Shown: positions 14,803-21,882 of the stretch, piece after piece
Numbering within the stretch: position 1 is the stretch's first letter
Layout of the letters: every line of letters begins with the position of its first letter
Source of the DNA: a virus
IMG/VR virus record: IMGVR_UViG_3300031759_000148
Location: 1 to 23,062 of that record
Length of the DNA: 23,062 nt
Reading direction: 5' to 3' (one strand)
Program-made: the position numbers and the translations under genes
The notes under the pieces: generated by a model
What the model saw: only the letters and a program-made list of their open reading frames with translations
Told to the model about the DNA's origin: nothing
Databases searched by the model: none

Positions 14803-15246
14803 TCAAGAAATCCCCCAGTTTGTCCCTACGGTCTGCGCAAAAGCGAGGTACTGGCGACCATACGGCGTTTTGAGGTTTTGAAGCTGTCCAACAGTCAGCT
14901 TTGTCAGGCTTTCAACCGTTGCGATGCTTTCCGAAGTGCCTTCGTCGCTGGCCGACGAAATCGTACCAGCGACGAAGTTGTTGCATCCGAAACCAGCGCG
15001 CAAGTCGGCAAAGAACGTCTGGCCGGTTTGGTCCGGAGCCCAGTTGATCAGATTGTCGCCGCCCAGATTGTAGACCGCCAGTTCATAAATGAACGGATTG
15101 GCGATTTGAATCTGAAGGTTCACCAGCGCCACGGCCACTTGGTAGGCGTAGACGAGCGCAAGCGAATTGTCCGGGAGAACGGTGGTGTTGATGTTCATCA
15201 CCGACCGCACCCAACCGACAAATCCGTCAAACGTGGGTCCGTTCAT
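14803..15246 (-). CDS. Probable head-tail connector protein
   Basis: ATG 15246 follows the 170-aa gene by 2 bases. The 147-residue protein reads MNGPTFDGFVGWVRSVMNIN, then YAYQVAVALVNLQIQIANPF, YELAVYNLGGDNLINWAPDQ, TFFADLRAGFGCNNFVAG, SASDEGTSESIATVE and the ending LKTPYGRQYLAFAQTVGTNW. All-helical content, the A-x-x-x-V-N ... Y-x-L-A-V-x-N-L motif and the 'L-K-T-P-x-G-R-x-Y-L-A-F-A-Q' end are widely conserved in phages downstream of the capsid gene. It fits an HK97-gp6-like adaptor that attaches to the portal, but this is analogy from size and position. Confidence 0.7.
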   Translation of the reverse strand: MNGPTFDGFVGWVRSVMNINTTVLPDNSLALVYAYQVAVALVNLQIQIANPFIYELAVYNLGGDNLINWAPDQTGQTFFADLRAGFGCNNFVAGTISSASDEGTSESIATVESLTKLTVGQLQNLKTPYGRQYLAFAQTVGTNWGIS

Positions 15247-15248
15247 GA

Positions 15249-15761
15249 TCAGCCTTTGCGGGCGCGCGGAACACGCGGAGCGCGCGGGTTGGTGTCAGGA
15301 TCGGCAGAGCGATCAACGCGGATTTTTTCGTTGATCTCAGAATCCTTACCTTCCTTGTCGATTTCCTCGATCGACATTTCCAGAGAATTAAGACCGCCGG
15401 TCTGTTCCTCAACCGCGTTATTCACAGCGACGGCGGCTTCTTTGCGAAGCTCCTTGCCGCGTTCCACCAGAACCTCCTGGTTGTGAACGATCGCGCGACG
15501 GACCTTATCCATGTCGACTTTCTTGTCGACAGAATAGCAAAGACCGAAAAAGGGCTTGGTGCGGTCGATCTCATCAACGCGCACGAATCCATATTTGGAG
15601 TGCTGCGCAACGATCGAATCAATGTCGGTGGTCGACAGTTCACCCGGAATTTGAATTTGCCCACCGATGGAGATGATTTGCTTCATCAGCTTGGTATTTT
15701 CGGGGATGCGATACATAAAGTCTTGCACTTGGTTGGTGCAATTAGCGATGTACATTTTCAT
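15249..15761 (-). CDS. Conserved phage protein downstream of capsid, 170 aa
   Basis: ATG 15761 has AGGGA 9 bases upstream; a second ATG two codons later is also possible. The protein begins MKMYIANCTNQVQDFMYRIP and has ISIGGQIQIPGELSTTDIDS, IVAQHSKYGFVRVDEIDRTK and PFFGLCYSVDKKVDMDKV. A long charged helix follows (LVERGKELRKEAAVAVNNAV), ending in an arginine- and proline-rich tail (DPDTNPRAPRVPRARKG) that looks disordered. The N-terminal half looks like a conserved phage family I have seen in capsid clusters but cannot name. It follows the capsid gene after a hairpin, which may set a lower expression level. A head or connector accessory role is inferred only from position. Confidence 0.7.
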   Translation of the reverse strand: MKMYIANCTNQVQDFMYRIPENTKLMKQIISIGGQIQIPGELSTTDIDSIVAQHSKYGFVRVDEIDRTKPFFGLCYSVDKKVDMDKVRRAIVHNQEVLVERGKELRKEAAVAVNNAVEEQTGGLNSLEMSIEEIDKEGKDSEINEKIRVDRSADPDTNPRAPRVPRARKG

Positions 15762-15803
15762 AGTCAGTTTCCCTTCCTTGGGAGTTTGATTTTAGAGCAA
15801 GGC

Positions 15804-15830
15804 GGGGACCGCGTTTAAGGCGCGATCCCC
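15804..15830 (-). terminator. Hairpin in the gap after the major capsid gene
   Basis: In the 104-base gap, the minus strand reads GGGGATCGCG, loop CCTTAAA, then CGCGGTCCCC: a 10-pair stem with one G-U wobble and a 7-base loop. It is GC-rich, but the sequence after it (GCCTTGCTCTAAAATC) has no clean U run. It may be an inefficient or Rho-aided terminator, or a structure that protects the capsid message 3' end and lowers expression of genes beyond. Confidence 0.5.
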
Positions 15831-15865
15831 ATACACAACGAGCCGAGGCGCGTCGGTGTTAATGC

Positions 15866-16888
15866 CTATTGATACGCCATACTCACGATTGTGATCGCCT
15901 CGGGGCGAATGCCCCAGCCCGAGGTGATCCGCCATTCCGACAGCACGTCGATCGCACCACCCGGCAGAGGTGTCGGGATTTCGCGAGGAGCGGCCATATC
16001 GCAGTATTGCAGGGCGCAAGCCTCAATACCGGGAGCCAGTTTGGCGAATTCGTTGGTGTTGACCTTCGAGCCCTGCGGCTTCTGCACTTCCGGCATATTG
16101 ATGATCACCGCGTCGGTGCCACCAGCTCCCTTGCCGATGAGGGTGTCGTCATAGACCCAGGTGATTTCGTCGTCGTTCCATTCGGCGACGTCCTTCACCA
16201 TGCCAGCGGTCGAGGTCGAACCAGCGCCGACGCGCTGGAATTGGACCAGTTGCACGATGTTCTGGTATTCGAACGCGCCAAGGACGCGCTGCGGACCCAG
16301 GATCGTGAACTTGCGACCGATGCCCAGTTGGTTGGTGCGGGTCTTCAGCGCGCTGATTTGGGTCAGCAGGAAGGTGGCCATTTGACCGTTGTCGTAGGTG
16401 ACGACGGTGTCGTTGCCGTTGCTGTCCGCCGGAAGCGGGACCGAGGTCGCGCCTTGGGTGTTCAGCAGGCCTTCGCCATTGGCCGGGTTGAAGCCGTACA
16501 GCAGGGCGTTACGGGCCAGCTGGAAGTGGCCTTGGCGCATACCGAGACGTTGAGCCTCAACAATGCTCACGCCCCAACGGCCCATCGCCGCCGTGTCGTG
16601 GTGGTCATACTCGCCGCGCACGCGCAGCAGATAGGACGGGGTGCTGATCATCGACATCGTGGTGTTGATGCTCGGCAGCATGTTGTAGGCGGCTTGGCCA
16701 GCCGACACCTTGGTGCGGACGTCGATGCGCTTGATGTACGCATAAAGGTCGCCGTCCGACAGGCGGGTCAGCGGTTGGCCGTCAGCGAGCAGATCGAACG
16801 CGCCGGAAGCCTGCGAGTAGGGGAGCAGGATACCCGGATCGATGTAGCTCGGATTCACGATAGTAAAAGAGGCGGCGATGTTCGCCAT
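15866..16888 (-). CDS. Major capsid protein (DUF2184-type)
   Basis: ATG 16888 has AGGAG about 9 bases upstream. The 340-residue protein begins MANIAASFTIVNPSYIDPGI. It contains ADGQPLTRLSDGDLYAYIKR, YLLRVRGEYDHHDTAAMGRW, GMRQGHFQLARNALLYGFNP, TFLLTQISALKTRTNQLGIG and the end IDVLSEWRITSGWGIRPEAI. Length, the conserved N-terminal arm, spine-helix region and place after the cement gene match DUF2184 major capsid proteins with the HK97 fold. GC content is higher here (a sampled 60-base line is 63 %) than in the tail genes. It forms the icosahedral shell; no N-terminal delta domain is apparent, consistent with a separate scaffold. Confidence 0.93.
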   Translation of the reverse strand: MANIAASFTIVNPSYIDPGILLPYSQASGAFDLLADGQPLTRLSDGDLYAYIKRIDVRTKVSAGQAAYNMLPSINTTMSMISTPSYLLRVRGEYDHHDTAAMGRWGVSIVEAQRLGMRQGHFQLARNALLYGFNPANGEGLLNTQGATSVPLPADSNGNDTVVTYDNGQMATFLLTQISALKTRTNQLGIGRKFTILGPQRVLGAFEYQNIVQLVQFQRVGAGSTSTAGMVKDVAEWNDDEITWVYDDTLIGKGAGGTDAVIINMPEVQKPQGSKVNTNEFAKLAPGIEACALQYCDMAAPREIPTPLPGGAIDVLSEWRITSGWGIRPEAITIVSMAYQ

Positions 16889-16922
16889 GATGGATGTCTC
16901 CTATTGCTCTGGCGAATGCCGG

Positions 16923-17783
16923 TTAGATCAGGATCACAGCGGTGGTGCCGCTGCGGTTCCAGGTGGCGAAGCCCGTGGTTGGGTCGTAGCTGACCGTCAT
17001 GGAGTTGCCGACGTTGATGTCCAGCACCTTCACCGGCAGAGCCGAGGAAGCGCCAGAACCCAGGGTCAGCGAACCGCCCGTGATGGTCGCCGCGCCAAGA
17101 CCAGCGCCCGCATTGTAGGTCACGGTCGAACCGGAAACCGACAGAGCGGTGAAGGTGCCGTCCAGCGAGGCATAAGCGCCCGTGCCGGTCAGAGCGGAAA
17201 CGACAATCGCGTCGCCCGCACTGAAGGTCACAGGGGCCGACATCGTCAGCACCACAACACCAGTGGTGTTGTTGTAGGTGCCCGACGAAACGGTCAGGGT
17301 GCCCAGGTACGGAACCAGGATTTGGTTCACGAAATCCCAAGACACTTGAGCGCCGACAGTGCTGCCGATGTGCGAGGCCAGGGCCGGATCAGCCGCGACC
17401 GCGATGCGGGCGTTGGAACCCAGACGGTAGTAGTTCACCATCATGGACGAACCCGCCAGCGGGACCGGCGATTGCGGGGTCGTGGTCATGGCGTTGTCTT
17501 GGTCGAAGACCGAGAAGCCATTGAGACCGCCGTTGGAGGTTTGCGTAAGGCTGGTCGCGCGAACGATCGAACCGCCAAGCGAGCCCGCCGGGACGTTTTC
17601 GGAGATACCGACGCCGCCCCACATGGGCTTGGTTTCGCTGGTGGCGAGCGTGCCGCCAGCCAGCTGATAACGGACAGCCGGGTCGTTCTGGGCGGTGCCC
17701 TGAATGTAACCGTCCGAAGTGACATTGAAAGAACCCGAAGCGGTGGTGGTCAGCACCGGGTTAAAGGAGACTTGGGCGCTCAT
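16923..17783 (-). CDS. Capsid cement/decoration protein with inserted beta-sandwich domain
   Basis: ATG 17783 has AGGAAA 9 bases upstream. The 286-residue protein begins MSAQVSFNPVLTTTASGSFN. The family core is visible: GYIQGTAQNDPAVRYQLAGG, TKPMWGGVGISENVP, GFSVFDQDNAMTTTPQSPVP, MVNYYRLGSNARIAVAADPA and VSWDFVNQIL, resuming after the insert with ALPVKVLDINVGNSMTVSYD. This matches phage structural cement proteins encoded next to DUF2184 capsids. Residues about 160-242 are an extra module (VLTMSAPVTFSAGDAIVVSA; YASLDGTFTALSVSGSTVTY) similar to modules in the sheath and gpI-like proteins. It probably binds capsomer junctions outside the shell, exposing the insert. Confidence 0.85.
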   Translation of the reverse strand: MSAQVSFNPVLTTTASGSFNVTSDGYIQGTAQNDPAVRYQLAGGTLATSETKPMWGGVGISENVPAGSLGGSIVRATSLTQTSNGGLNGFSVFDQDNAMTTTPQSPVPLAGSSMMVNYYRLGSNARIAVAADPALASHIGSTVGAQVSWDFVNQILVPYLGTLTVSSGTYNNTTGVVVLTMSAPVTFSAGDAIVVSALTGTGAYASLDGTFTALSVSGSTVTYNAGAGLGAATITGGSLTLGSGASSALPVKVLDINVGNSMTVSYDPTTGFATWNRSGTTAVILI

Positions 17784-17820
17784 TGCGTGTTTTCCTGAAT
17801 GAGTTGCGAAGGGGCGTGAC

Positions 17821-18603
17821 TTAGTTCTTGGTCACGCCGACGAGACGACGGCGGGGAGCCGCATGGCTACCCATCCAGGCGCGGGGTTCGCCGACGAAGG
17901 TCGAGATGATGCGGCCCGTGGTGTCAGGACGCTTCATTTCGCGCAGAGCGCCACGGGGCAGATCGACCGGCGACATGGCGGCAGCCATGGCGTCCGAATA
18001 GATTTGCTCTTCCATGTAACCGAAGGCCACCGAGTCGACGATCTTGCCGAGGTTGACTTCCTTCAGCTTGGCGCTGTGCTTTTGCAGGCCACGGGCCAGA
18101 CGGCGACGATAGGCCATCAGACCTTCGCCATTCAGCGGACGCGGGGCGCTATCGCCGAAGGCTTGATAGACGCTGTCGGCCTTGGCTTGGGCGTCAGAGA
18201 ACTTGGCGTATTCGGCGTCGGACAGCTGCTTGGGCAGCATACGTTCGACATCGGCGATACGCTTGCGGATATCGGCAGCGTCAGCAGCCTTCATCTCTTC
18301 CTCTTCAGCGTCCTTGCGCTTCTTGTCAGCGGCGACGCGCTTGGGCTCTTCTTCGAACTCTTCCATTTCAGCGTCGTCGTCATCGTCGTCCGACTTGGCT
18401 TCCACTTCTTCGTCGTCAGCCTTGGCGTCGTCGTCATCGTCGTCGCAGGCTTCTTCGGCGTCGTCGTACTCTTCTTCGGCGTCGTCCTTCGTTTCCATCG
18501 CGTCCATACGCTTGGACAGCGAATCAAGGTGCGACAGAATCTTGTCCAGCTTTTCGCCAGCTTCGGCGTCAGCCTTGTGCTCTTCCATATGCTCTTCGGC
18601 CAT
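17821..18603 (-). CDS. Acidic capsid scaffold-like protein
   Basis: ATG 18603 has GGAG about 9 bases upstream. The 260-residue protein begins MAEEHMEEHKADAEAGEKLD. Residues 14-40 form a helix (KILSHLDSLSKRMDAMETKD). Residues 40-85 are extremely acidic with two DDDDDDA runs, then basic/acidic helices (PKRVAADKKRKDAEEEEMKA; IRKRIADVERMLPKQLSDAE). The C-terminal half is more globular and basic (ALREMKRPDTTGRIISTFVG, APRRRLVGVTKN). Strong charge, helical content, location between the protease and the capsid genes and the basic C-terminus (typical capsid-binding end) fit a scaffold. RMDA and RKDA motifs may be protease sites. No family name is certain. Confidence 0.75.
   Translation of the reverse strand: MAEEHMEEHKADAEAGEKLDKILSHLDSLSKRMDAMETKDDAEEEYDDAEEACDDDDDDAKADDEEVEAKSDDDDDDAEMEEFEEEPKRVAADKKRKDAEEEEMKAADAADIRKRIADVERMLPKQLSDAEYAKFSDAQAKADSVYQAFGDSAPRPLNGEGLMAYRRRLARGLQKHSAKLKEVNLGKIVDSVAFGYMEEQIYSDAMAAAMSPVDLPRGALREMKRPDTTGRIISTFVGEPRAWMGSHAAPRRRLVGVTKN
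18371..18444. repeat. 20-bp direct repeat encoding Asp6-Ala
   Basis: GCGTCGTCGTCATCGTCGTC occurs at 18371-18390 and again at 18425-18444, 54 bases (18 codons) apart and in frame. On the coding strand both give six aspartates flanked by alanine in the scaffold-like protein. Further GTC/TTC-rich near-repeats flank it. This probably arose by slippage in a GAC-rich tract. Confidence 0.85.
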
Positions 18604-18629
18604 TTTTCAATGCTCCAATTAGGGTTGTT

Positions 18630-19763
18630 TTAACGGCGTCTTTGGGAGACGTAGTTGCTCATACGAATGTCAAGCAGTTGAAGGCTCTGCCCCAATCGGT
18701 GAAGTTTGATTGGGTCCAGTATACTCTTTTCTCTGCCAGTTTGTGAATCCACGCGGACATCGGTTCCATTTTGGTCGACGCCAGCAAGTTCACCACCTTT
18801 GTCCCAAACGCCAGCCCCGTCAGGAAGCACGGCAATATGGTCCAGTAGACTCGGCTTGCCTTCGATGAGGAGAGCCGAACCATCCTCAAGCGTCAACTTG
18901 GAGTTGACGTCGGGATTCTTGAAAACGACAGCAGGAGACGTGCTGGTTGGGCGCGTCGTCATCAACTCAATGGCCGCGTCGTCGTAAACCTTTGCGATAC
19001 CCCAGACCTCGTCGCCTTTGATGTAGGCGAACATGATCGAGCCAATCGTGCGATTGATATATTCTTCGCTGTTCAACGTCGCACTGTCCGGATGTTCCAG
19101 GATCACAGCCAAACCGGCGCAGCGATCGAGGAATTCCTGATTAAGATAGATCAACGGATCGCGGAAAACGAACTCGCCCAAAGACGATCTATAAGCGACA
19201 CCCGTCCCGGTGATCCGCATGGCAAACAGGGACACGTTTTCATATCGCTGGGGACTGACCAGCTGCCCGGCTGCCATGGCTCGGGCAACCCCAAGCTCAT
19301 CCATTGACAGCCGGGCAAGAGCGACAGCGCAACCAGGATGTAGTGGCATCGGCGGCGCGTCGATTGAAGCCCAGGAATAGCCAGTGCTTTCGTCGCAAAT
19401 GGTCACGGCAAAGGATTCAGTGACCCGGCAAATATACGTCGTGAAATCGACCGACTCGCTAGGAGTCGGTTGCACCGGGGAAGCGCCGGAAGGAAGGGTG
19501 TCCTTAGCTTCCCCGGTGGCCATTGCAGGAGCTGGGCACGCCTCCGCAATTCCGCGCGTGTGGAGTTTGATGTGGTCAACGTCGGCCTTGAAGCCGGTTT
19601 CCTCAAACGCTTCACGAATGGCGCATTCTTCGATCGTCTCGCCGTCTTCCTGCTTCCCACCGGGGAAAGCCCATTCATTGGGGTGATCGCCGCCGTTCCC
19701 GCGATGAGTAAACAACGCGAGATTGTCGGGGGTCAGGAAGAGGATGCCAGACGCTTTGATCAT
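18630..19763 (-). CDS. Nudix hydrolase - prohead protease (DUF2213) fusion
   Basis: ATG 19763 is in an ATGA overlap with the 550-aa gene. The protein is 377 residues. Residues 1-150 are a Nudix domain with a complete box at 36-58: G-x5-E-x7-REAFEETGF, preceded by NEWAFPGGKQ. A proline-rich insertion (about 73-106) interrupts it. Residues about 170-320 are a DUF2213 prohead-protease-like domain: RYENVSLFAMRITGTGVAYR, VILEHPDSATLNSEEYINRT (His224), IAKVYDDAAIELMTTRPTST, S-P-A-V-V-F (Ser276) and LLDHIAVLPDGAGVW (His309). His and Ser fit a serine protease. The tail has RVDS (about 327-330), like motifs in neighbouring head proteins. The Nudix substrate is unknown; the protease should mature the prohead. 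Confidence 0.9.
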   Translation of the reverse strand: MIKASGILFLTPDNLALFTHRGNGGDHPNEWAFPGGKQEDGETIEECAIREAFEETGFKADVDHIKLHTRGIAEACPAPAMATGEAKDTLPSGASPVQPTPSESVDFTTYICRVTESFAVTICDESTGYSWASIDAPPMPLHPGCAVALARLSMDELGVARAMAAGQLVSPQRYENVSLFAMRITGTGVAYRSSLGEFVFRDPLIYLNQEFLDRCAGLAVILEHPDSATLNSEEYINRTIGSIMFAYIKGDEVWGIAKVYDDAAIELMTTRPTSTSPAVVFKNPDVNSKLTLEDGSALLIEGKPSLLDHIAVLPDGAGVWDKGGELAGVDQNGTDVRVDSQTGREKSILDPIKLHRLGQSLQLLDIRMSNYVSQRRR

Positions 19764-21412
19764 CGAGCCTTGCTCGGGCTGGCTTGCTTCACGCCGGGCT
19801 TTGATTGAGGTTTGGCCAAGGCGTCGGAGCGTTTCACGCGATTGCGGGCAAGGTTGCTGACAAACCGGATATTGGCCTCGGCAAGTTGCTTCAGTTGAGG
19901 CTGACTAGCGCGATTCAACAGAGAGATGATGCCCTTGTAAGCCGGATTCGAAGGGTCGATTTTTTCGATCTTGGAAAATTCCGACTTCAACTGGTCAATT
20001 TGACCCGATGAAAAAAGATCGGCGTCGGCCTTGGCGTTGCCCGTCACAATGCCGTTGCCGCCTTTGGCTCGGATTGATGCCAAAAACTTTTCGGCGTCCT
20101 CTTTGGACGCATACTGAGCCACCGAAATTTTCGGGTCGGCCTTTTTCATCTTGTATTTGACGGAGAAGGCGAGAGCGGCATCCTTGCGAATAGGAGCATC
20201 GCCCAGCTTGGCGACGTAACCTTGAGCCCGGCGCTTTTTCAACATAGCCGATGCTTCGGCTTGCGTGGGCAATTTATCGACGCCCCAAATTTGAGAGTTC
20301 TTGTTGCGATAATAGACGTGGAAAGAACCGGCATCCGCACGCTGGCCGACGCGATATTCGGCATCGTCCGAACGCTCCTTGCCCTTGAAATTGCGCTCGT
20401 GCTCTTCGGCCTTTTCGTTCGCGGCCTTGGTCAGAGAGGCAAGTTCCTTGTGGTCCTCATTCGCGGTCGCGGCGGGCTTCTTCGCAGCCTTGATGACCTC
20501 AGAATAAACGTCGGCGTCGGATCGCTTGCCGTCGGCATTTCTCCAAATCTCACTGCCGATCAGATTAGAAGCGGAAATTCCAGCAGCCTTGGCGGCGCGT
20601 TCAACTTGGGCTTTGGTGACTTTGGTGTTCGATCCCAGAGCCTTTTTGAAAGCGTCGTACTTTCTTGGATATTCGCGCGTGACCAAACGCAGAAAGGCTT
20701 CGGCCAGCGCGGTCGGCTCATCAGCGTCCTTCATGGCCAGGGCCTTGATGTCGCGAGTCAGATTGGCTTTGGCGGATTCTTCCTGACTGTCGGAACGAAG
20801 TTCCTTAATCTCTTGGTTGATATCGGAAATCGCGCGCTTGAAATAGGCTTCCGCCTGTTTCTTGCCTTCCTTGCGCGAGGACGCCAGTTCCTCTTGGTAG
20901 AGGCGGCGAAGGAGCATCAAGCTGTCTTTGTTGCCGCCGAACTTTTGGGCCGCATCTTTGCGCTTGGATTCCATACGATCCATGCGCTTGCCCAGCATCA
21001 CCAGAGCGTCGTCGATGCGGTCAAGCTTGGACTTGGGGGCGGCGTCGCCGCGCAGTTCCTTGCGGCTCTCGACCATGCCACGGGTGGTCAGGGTTCCAGC
21101 ATCGGCCCGCTGTCCGAGGTGCTCCAAGATCGCGGAGGCCAAGCCAAGAAGTTCGTAACGCTTGTTCATGTCCCCCGAAGACTTGGCCTCCTCGCTTTGC
21201 TTCATCAGCAAACGGCGCATAGCCTCCAATTCCCGGCGAGAATAGTGCTGCATAGACTTCGCCATGCCTGGGATTTTGTAGACGGGGGCGGCATCGCCGC
21301 GCGCCTTCGAATAGGCAATCGCCGCCGCCTGCTTCACCGGCTTGCCCGCGCGCACTTCAGTCGCGATGTTCTTGCTGATCGTCTTTTGCGAAGAGCCGGA
21401 TTCGAGGGGCAT
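19760..21412 (-). CDS. Lys-rich multi-module head-cluster protein with R-x-D-A linkers
   Basis: The start is ATG 21412, sharing one base with the upstream stop (TGATG), with AAAGGA 8 bases upstream. MPLESGSSQKTISKNIATEV is a start often seen in small stand-alone phage proteins, so this looks like a fusion of modules. The 550-residue product is highly charged and mostly helical (about 55-100 and 140-215 coiled). R-x-D-A occurs at residues 38, 102, 121, 151, 297, 358, 409 and 528, with related RSDS at 206 and RSDD at 347. Two similar small alpha/beta domains lie between the motifs at about 362-406 and 413-460. It is encoded next to the protease, so it may be an internal head or scaffold polyprotein. 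No function is recognised. Confidence 0.75.
   Translation of the reverse strand: MPLESGSSQKTISKNIATEVRAGKPVKQAAAIAYSKARGDAAPVYKIPGMAKSMQHYSRRELEAMRRLLMKQSEEAKSSGDMNKRYELLGLASAILEHLGQRADAGTLTTRGMVESRKELRGDAAPKSKLDRIDDALVMLGKRMDRMESKRKDAAQKFGGNKDSLMLLRRLYQEELASSRKEGKKQAEAYFKRAISDINQEIKELRSDSQEESAKANLTRDIKALAMKDADEPTALAEAFLRLVTREYPRKYDAFKKALGSNTKVTKAQVERAAKAAGISASNLIGSEIWRNADGKRSDADVYSEVIKAAKKPAATANEDHKELASLTKAANEKAEEHERNFKGKERSDDAEYRVGQRADAGSFHVYYRNKNSQIWGVDKLPTQAEASAMLKKRRAQGYVAKLGDAPIRKDAALAFSVKYKMKKADPKISVAQYASKEDAEKFLASIRAKGGNGIVTGNAKADADLFSSGQIDQLKSEFSKIEKIDPSNPAYKGIISLLNRASQPQLKQLAEANIRFVSNLARNRVKRSDALAKPQSKPGVKQASPSKAR
20033..20329 (-). repeat. Tandem duplication of a ~47-residue alpha/beta domain
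   Basis: Residues 362-406 (SFHVYYRNKNSQIWGV ... AEASAMLKKRRAQGYVAKLG) and 413-460 (LAFSVKYKMKKADPKISV ... EDAEKFLASIRAKGGNGIV) align as strand, loop, strand, helix, strand. Shared positions include F-x-V-x-Y, the A-[E/S]-x-x-L helix and R-A-[Q/K]-G. Each is preceded by R-x-D-A. The match is weak at the DNA level, so the duplication is old. Confidence 0.5.
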
Positions 21413-21882
21413 CAGGAGCGTCCTTTGCGTTGGTCTTTGGCGTTCAGACGATGTCCGTCTTCCCAAGCCGAGTCAGCTTTGTCAGCGCCGTCCAAATTGC
21501 GCTTCTTGAGGCTAAATGATCGTCGCGCGTGAATTGCGTCGGCGCGCTGGTTCAATTGATGGCAGGCGGCAAGAACCGCGTCTAGCTTGGAATTATATTC
21601 ACTGTCGGAATCACTACAGCGAACGTCCCACTTTTTCAGGGCTAGATTGATCCGGCTGTTGGGGTCTTCAGCCGTGGCCTTTGAGGTCATCTTTTTCTTC
21701 ATGCCACACATGCGGGCCTTGAAGGAGGCGCGGCGCTTTGCGGCAGTCGGGCTGTCTTCCGCCTGTTTTGACGAAACGGGGCGCTTCAGGTCATGGCCTT
21801 GGGCCTTGGCCATCTCACGGCCTTTTTCGTTAAGACCGCCCTCTGGATTCTTACCCTTAGCGCGCAAAGTTTCGTCGCTCAT
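21412..21882 (-). CDS. DUF6321-like basic phage protein
   Basis: ATG 21882 overlaps the head-morphogenesis stop by one base (TGATG); a GTG one codon earlier is possible but the ATG is preferred. The 156-residue protein begins MSDETLRAKGKNPEGGLNEK with GREMAKAQGHDLKRPVSS, RRASFKARMCGMKKKMTS and INLALKKWDVRC. The pattern 'G-G-L-N/T-x-K-G-R ... G-x-x-L-K-x-P ... R-R-x-S-F-x-A-R-M-x-G-M ... A-L-x-K-W' matches DUF6321 as I remember it, a phage family of unknown function, often near head genes. The C-terminal third adds a helix (SKLDAVLAACHQLNQRADAI) and basic, disordered sequence. The RADA motif matches those of the neighbouring 550-aa protein. Confidence 0.8.
   Translation of the reverse strand: MSDETLRAKGKNPEGGLNEKGREMAKAQGHDLKRPVSSKQAEDSPTAAKRRASFKARMCGMKKKMTSKATAEDPNSRINLALKKWDVRCSDSDSEYNSKLDAVLAACHQLNQRADAIHARRSFSLKKRNLDGADKADSAWEDGHRLNAKDQRKGRS

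Noticed and set aside
15869-16993. 374-codon open frame on the plus strand
   Set aside because: It lies antisense to the major capsid gene, has no ribosome-binding site and its arginine/histidine-rich product looks like a complement of GC-rich codons.
18371-18444. Direct repeats as a CRISPR or attachment site
   Set aside because: They are in-frame GAC codons for aspartate runs inside a gene, with no spacer structure.
17863-18633. Long hydrophobic plus-strand frame resembling a membrane protein
   Set aside because: The V/F/L-rich product is the complement of GAC/GAA codons of the acidic scaffold-like gene, not a real membrane protein.
21413-21466. Longer N-terminus for the 550-aa protein
   Set aside because: MPLESGSSQKTIS is a familiar phage start and has AAAGGA and a TGATG overlap; the extra 18 codons overlap the upstream gene.
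20222-21532. 436-codon open frame on the plus strand
   Set aside because: It is antisense to the 550-aa protein; the leucine/glycine/arginine-rich product is typical of the reverse of a lysine/alanine-rich gene.
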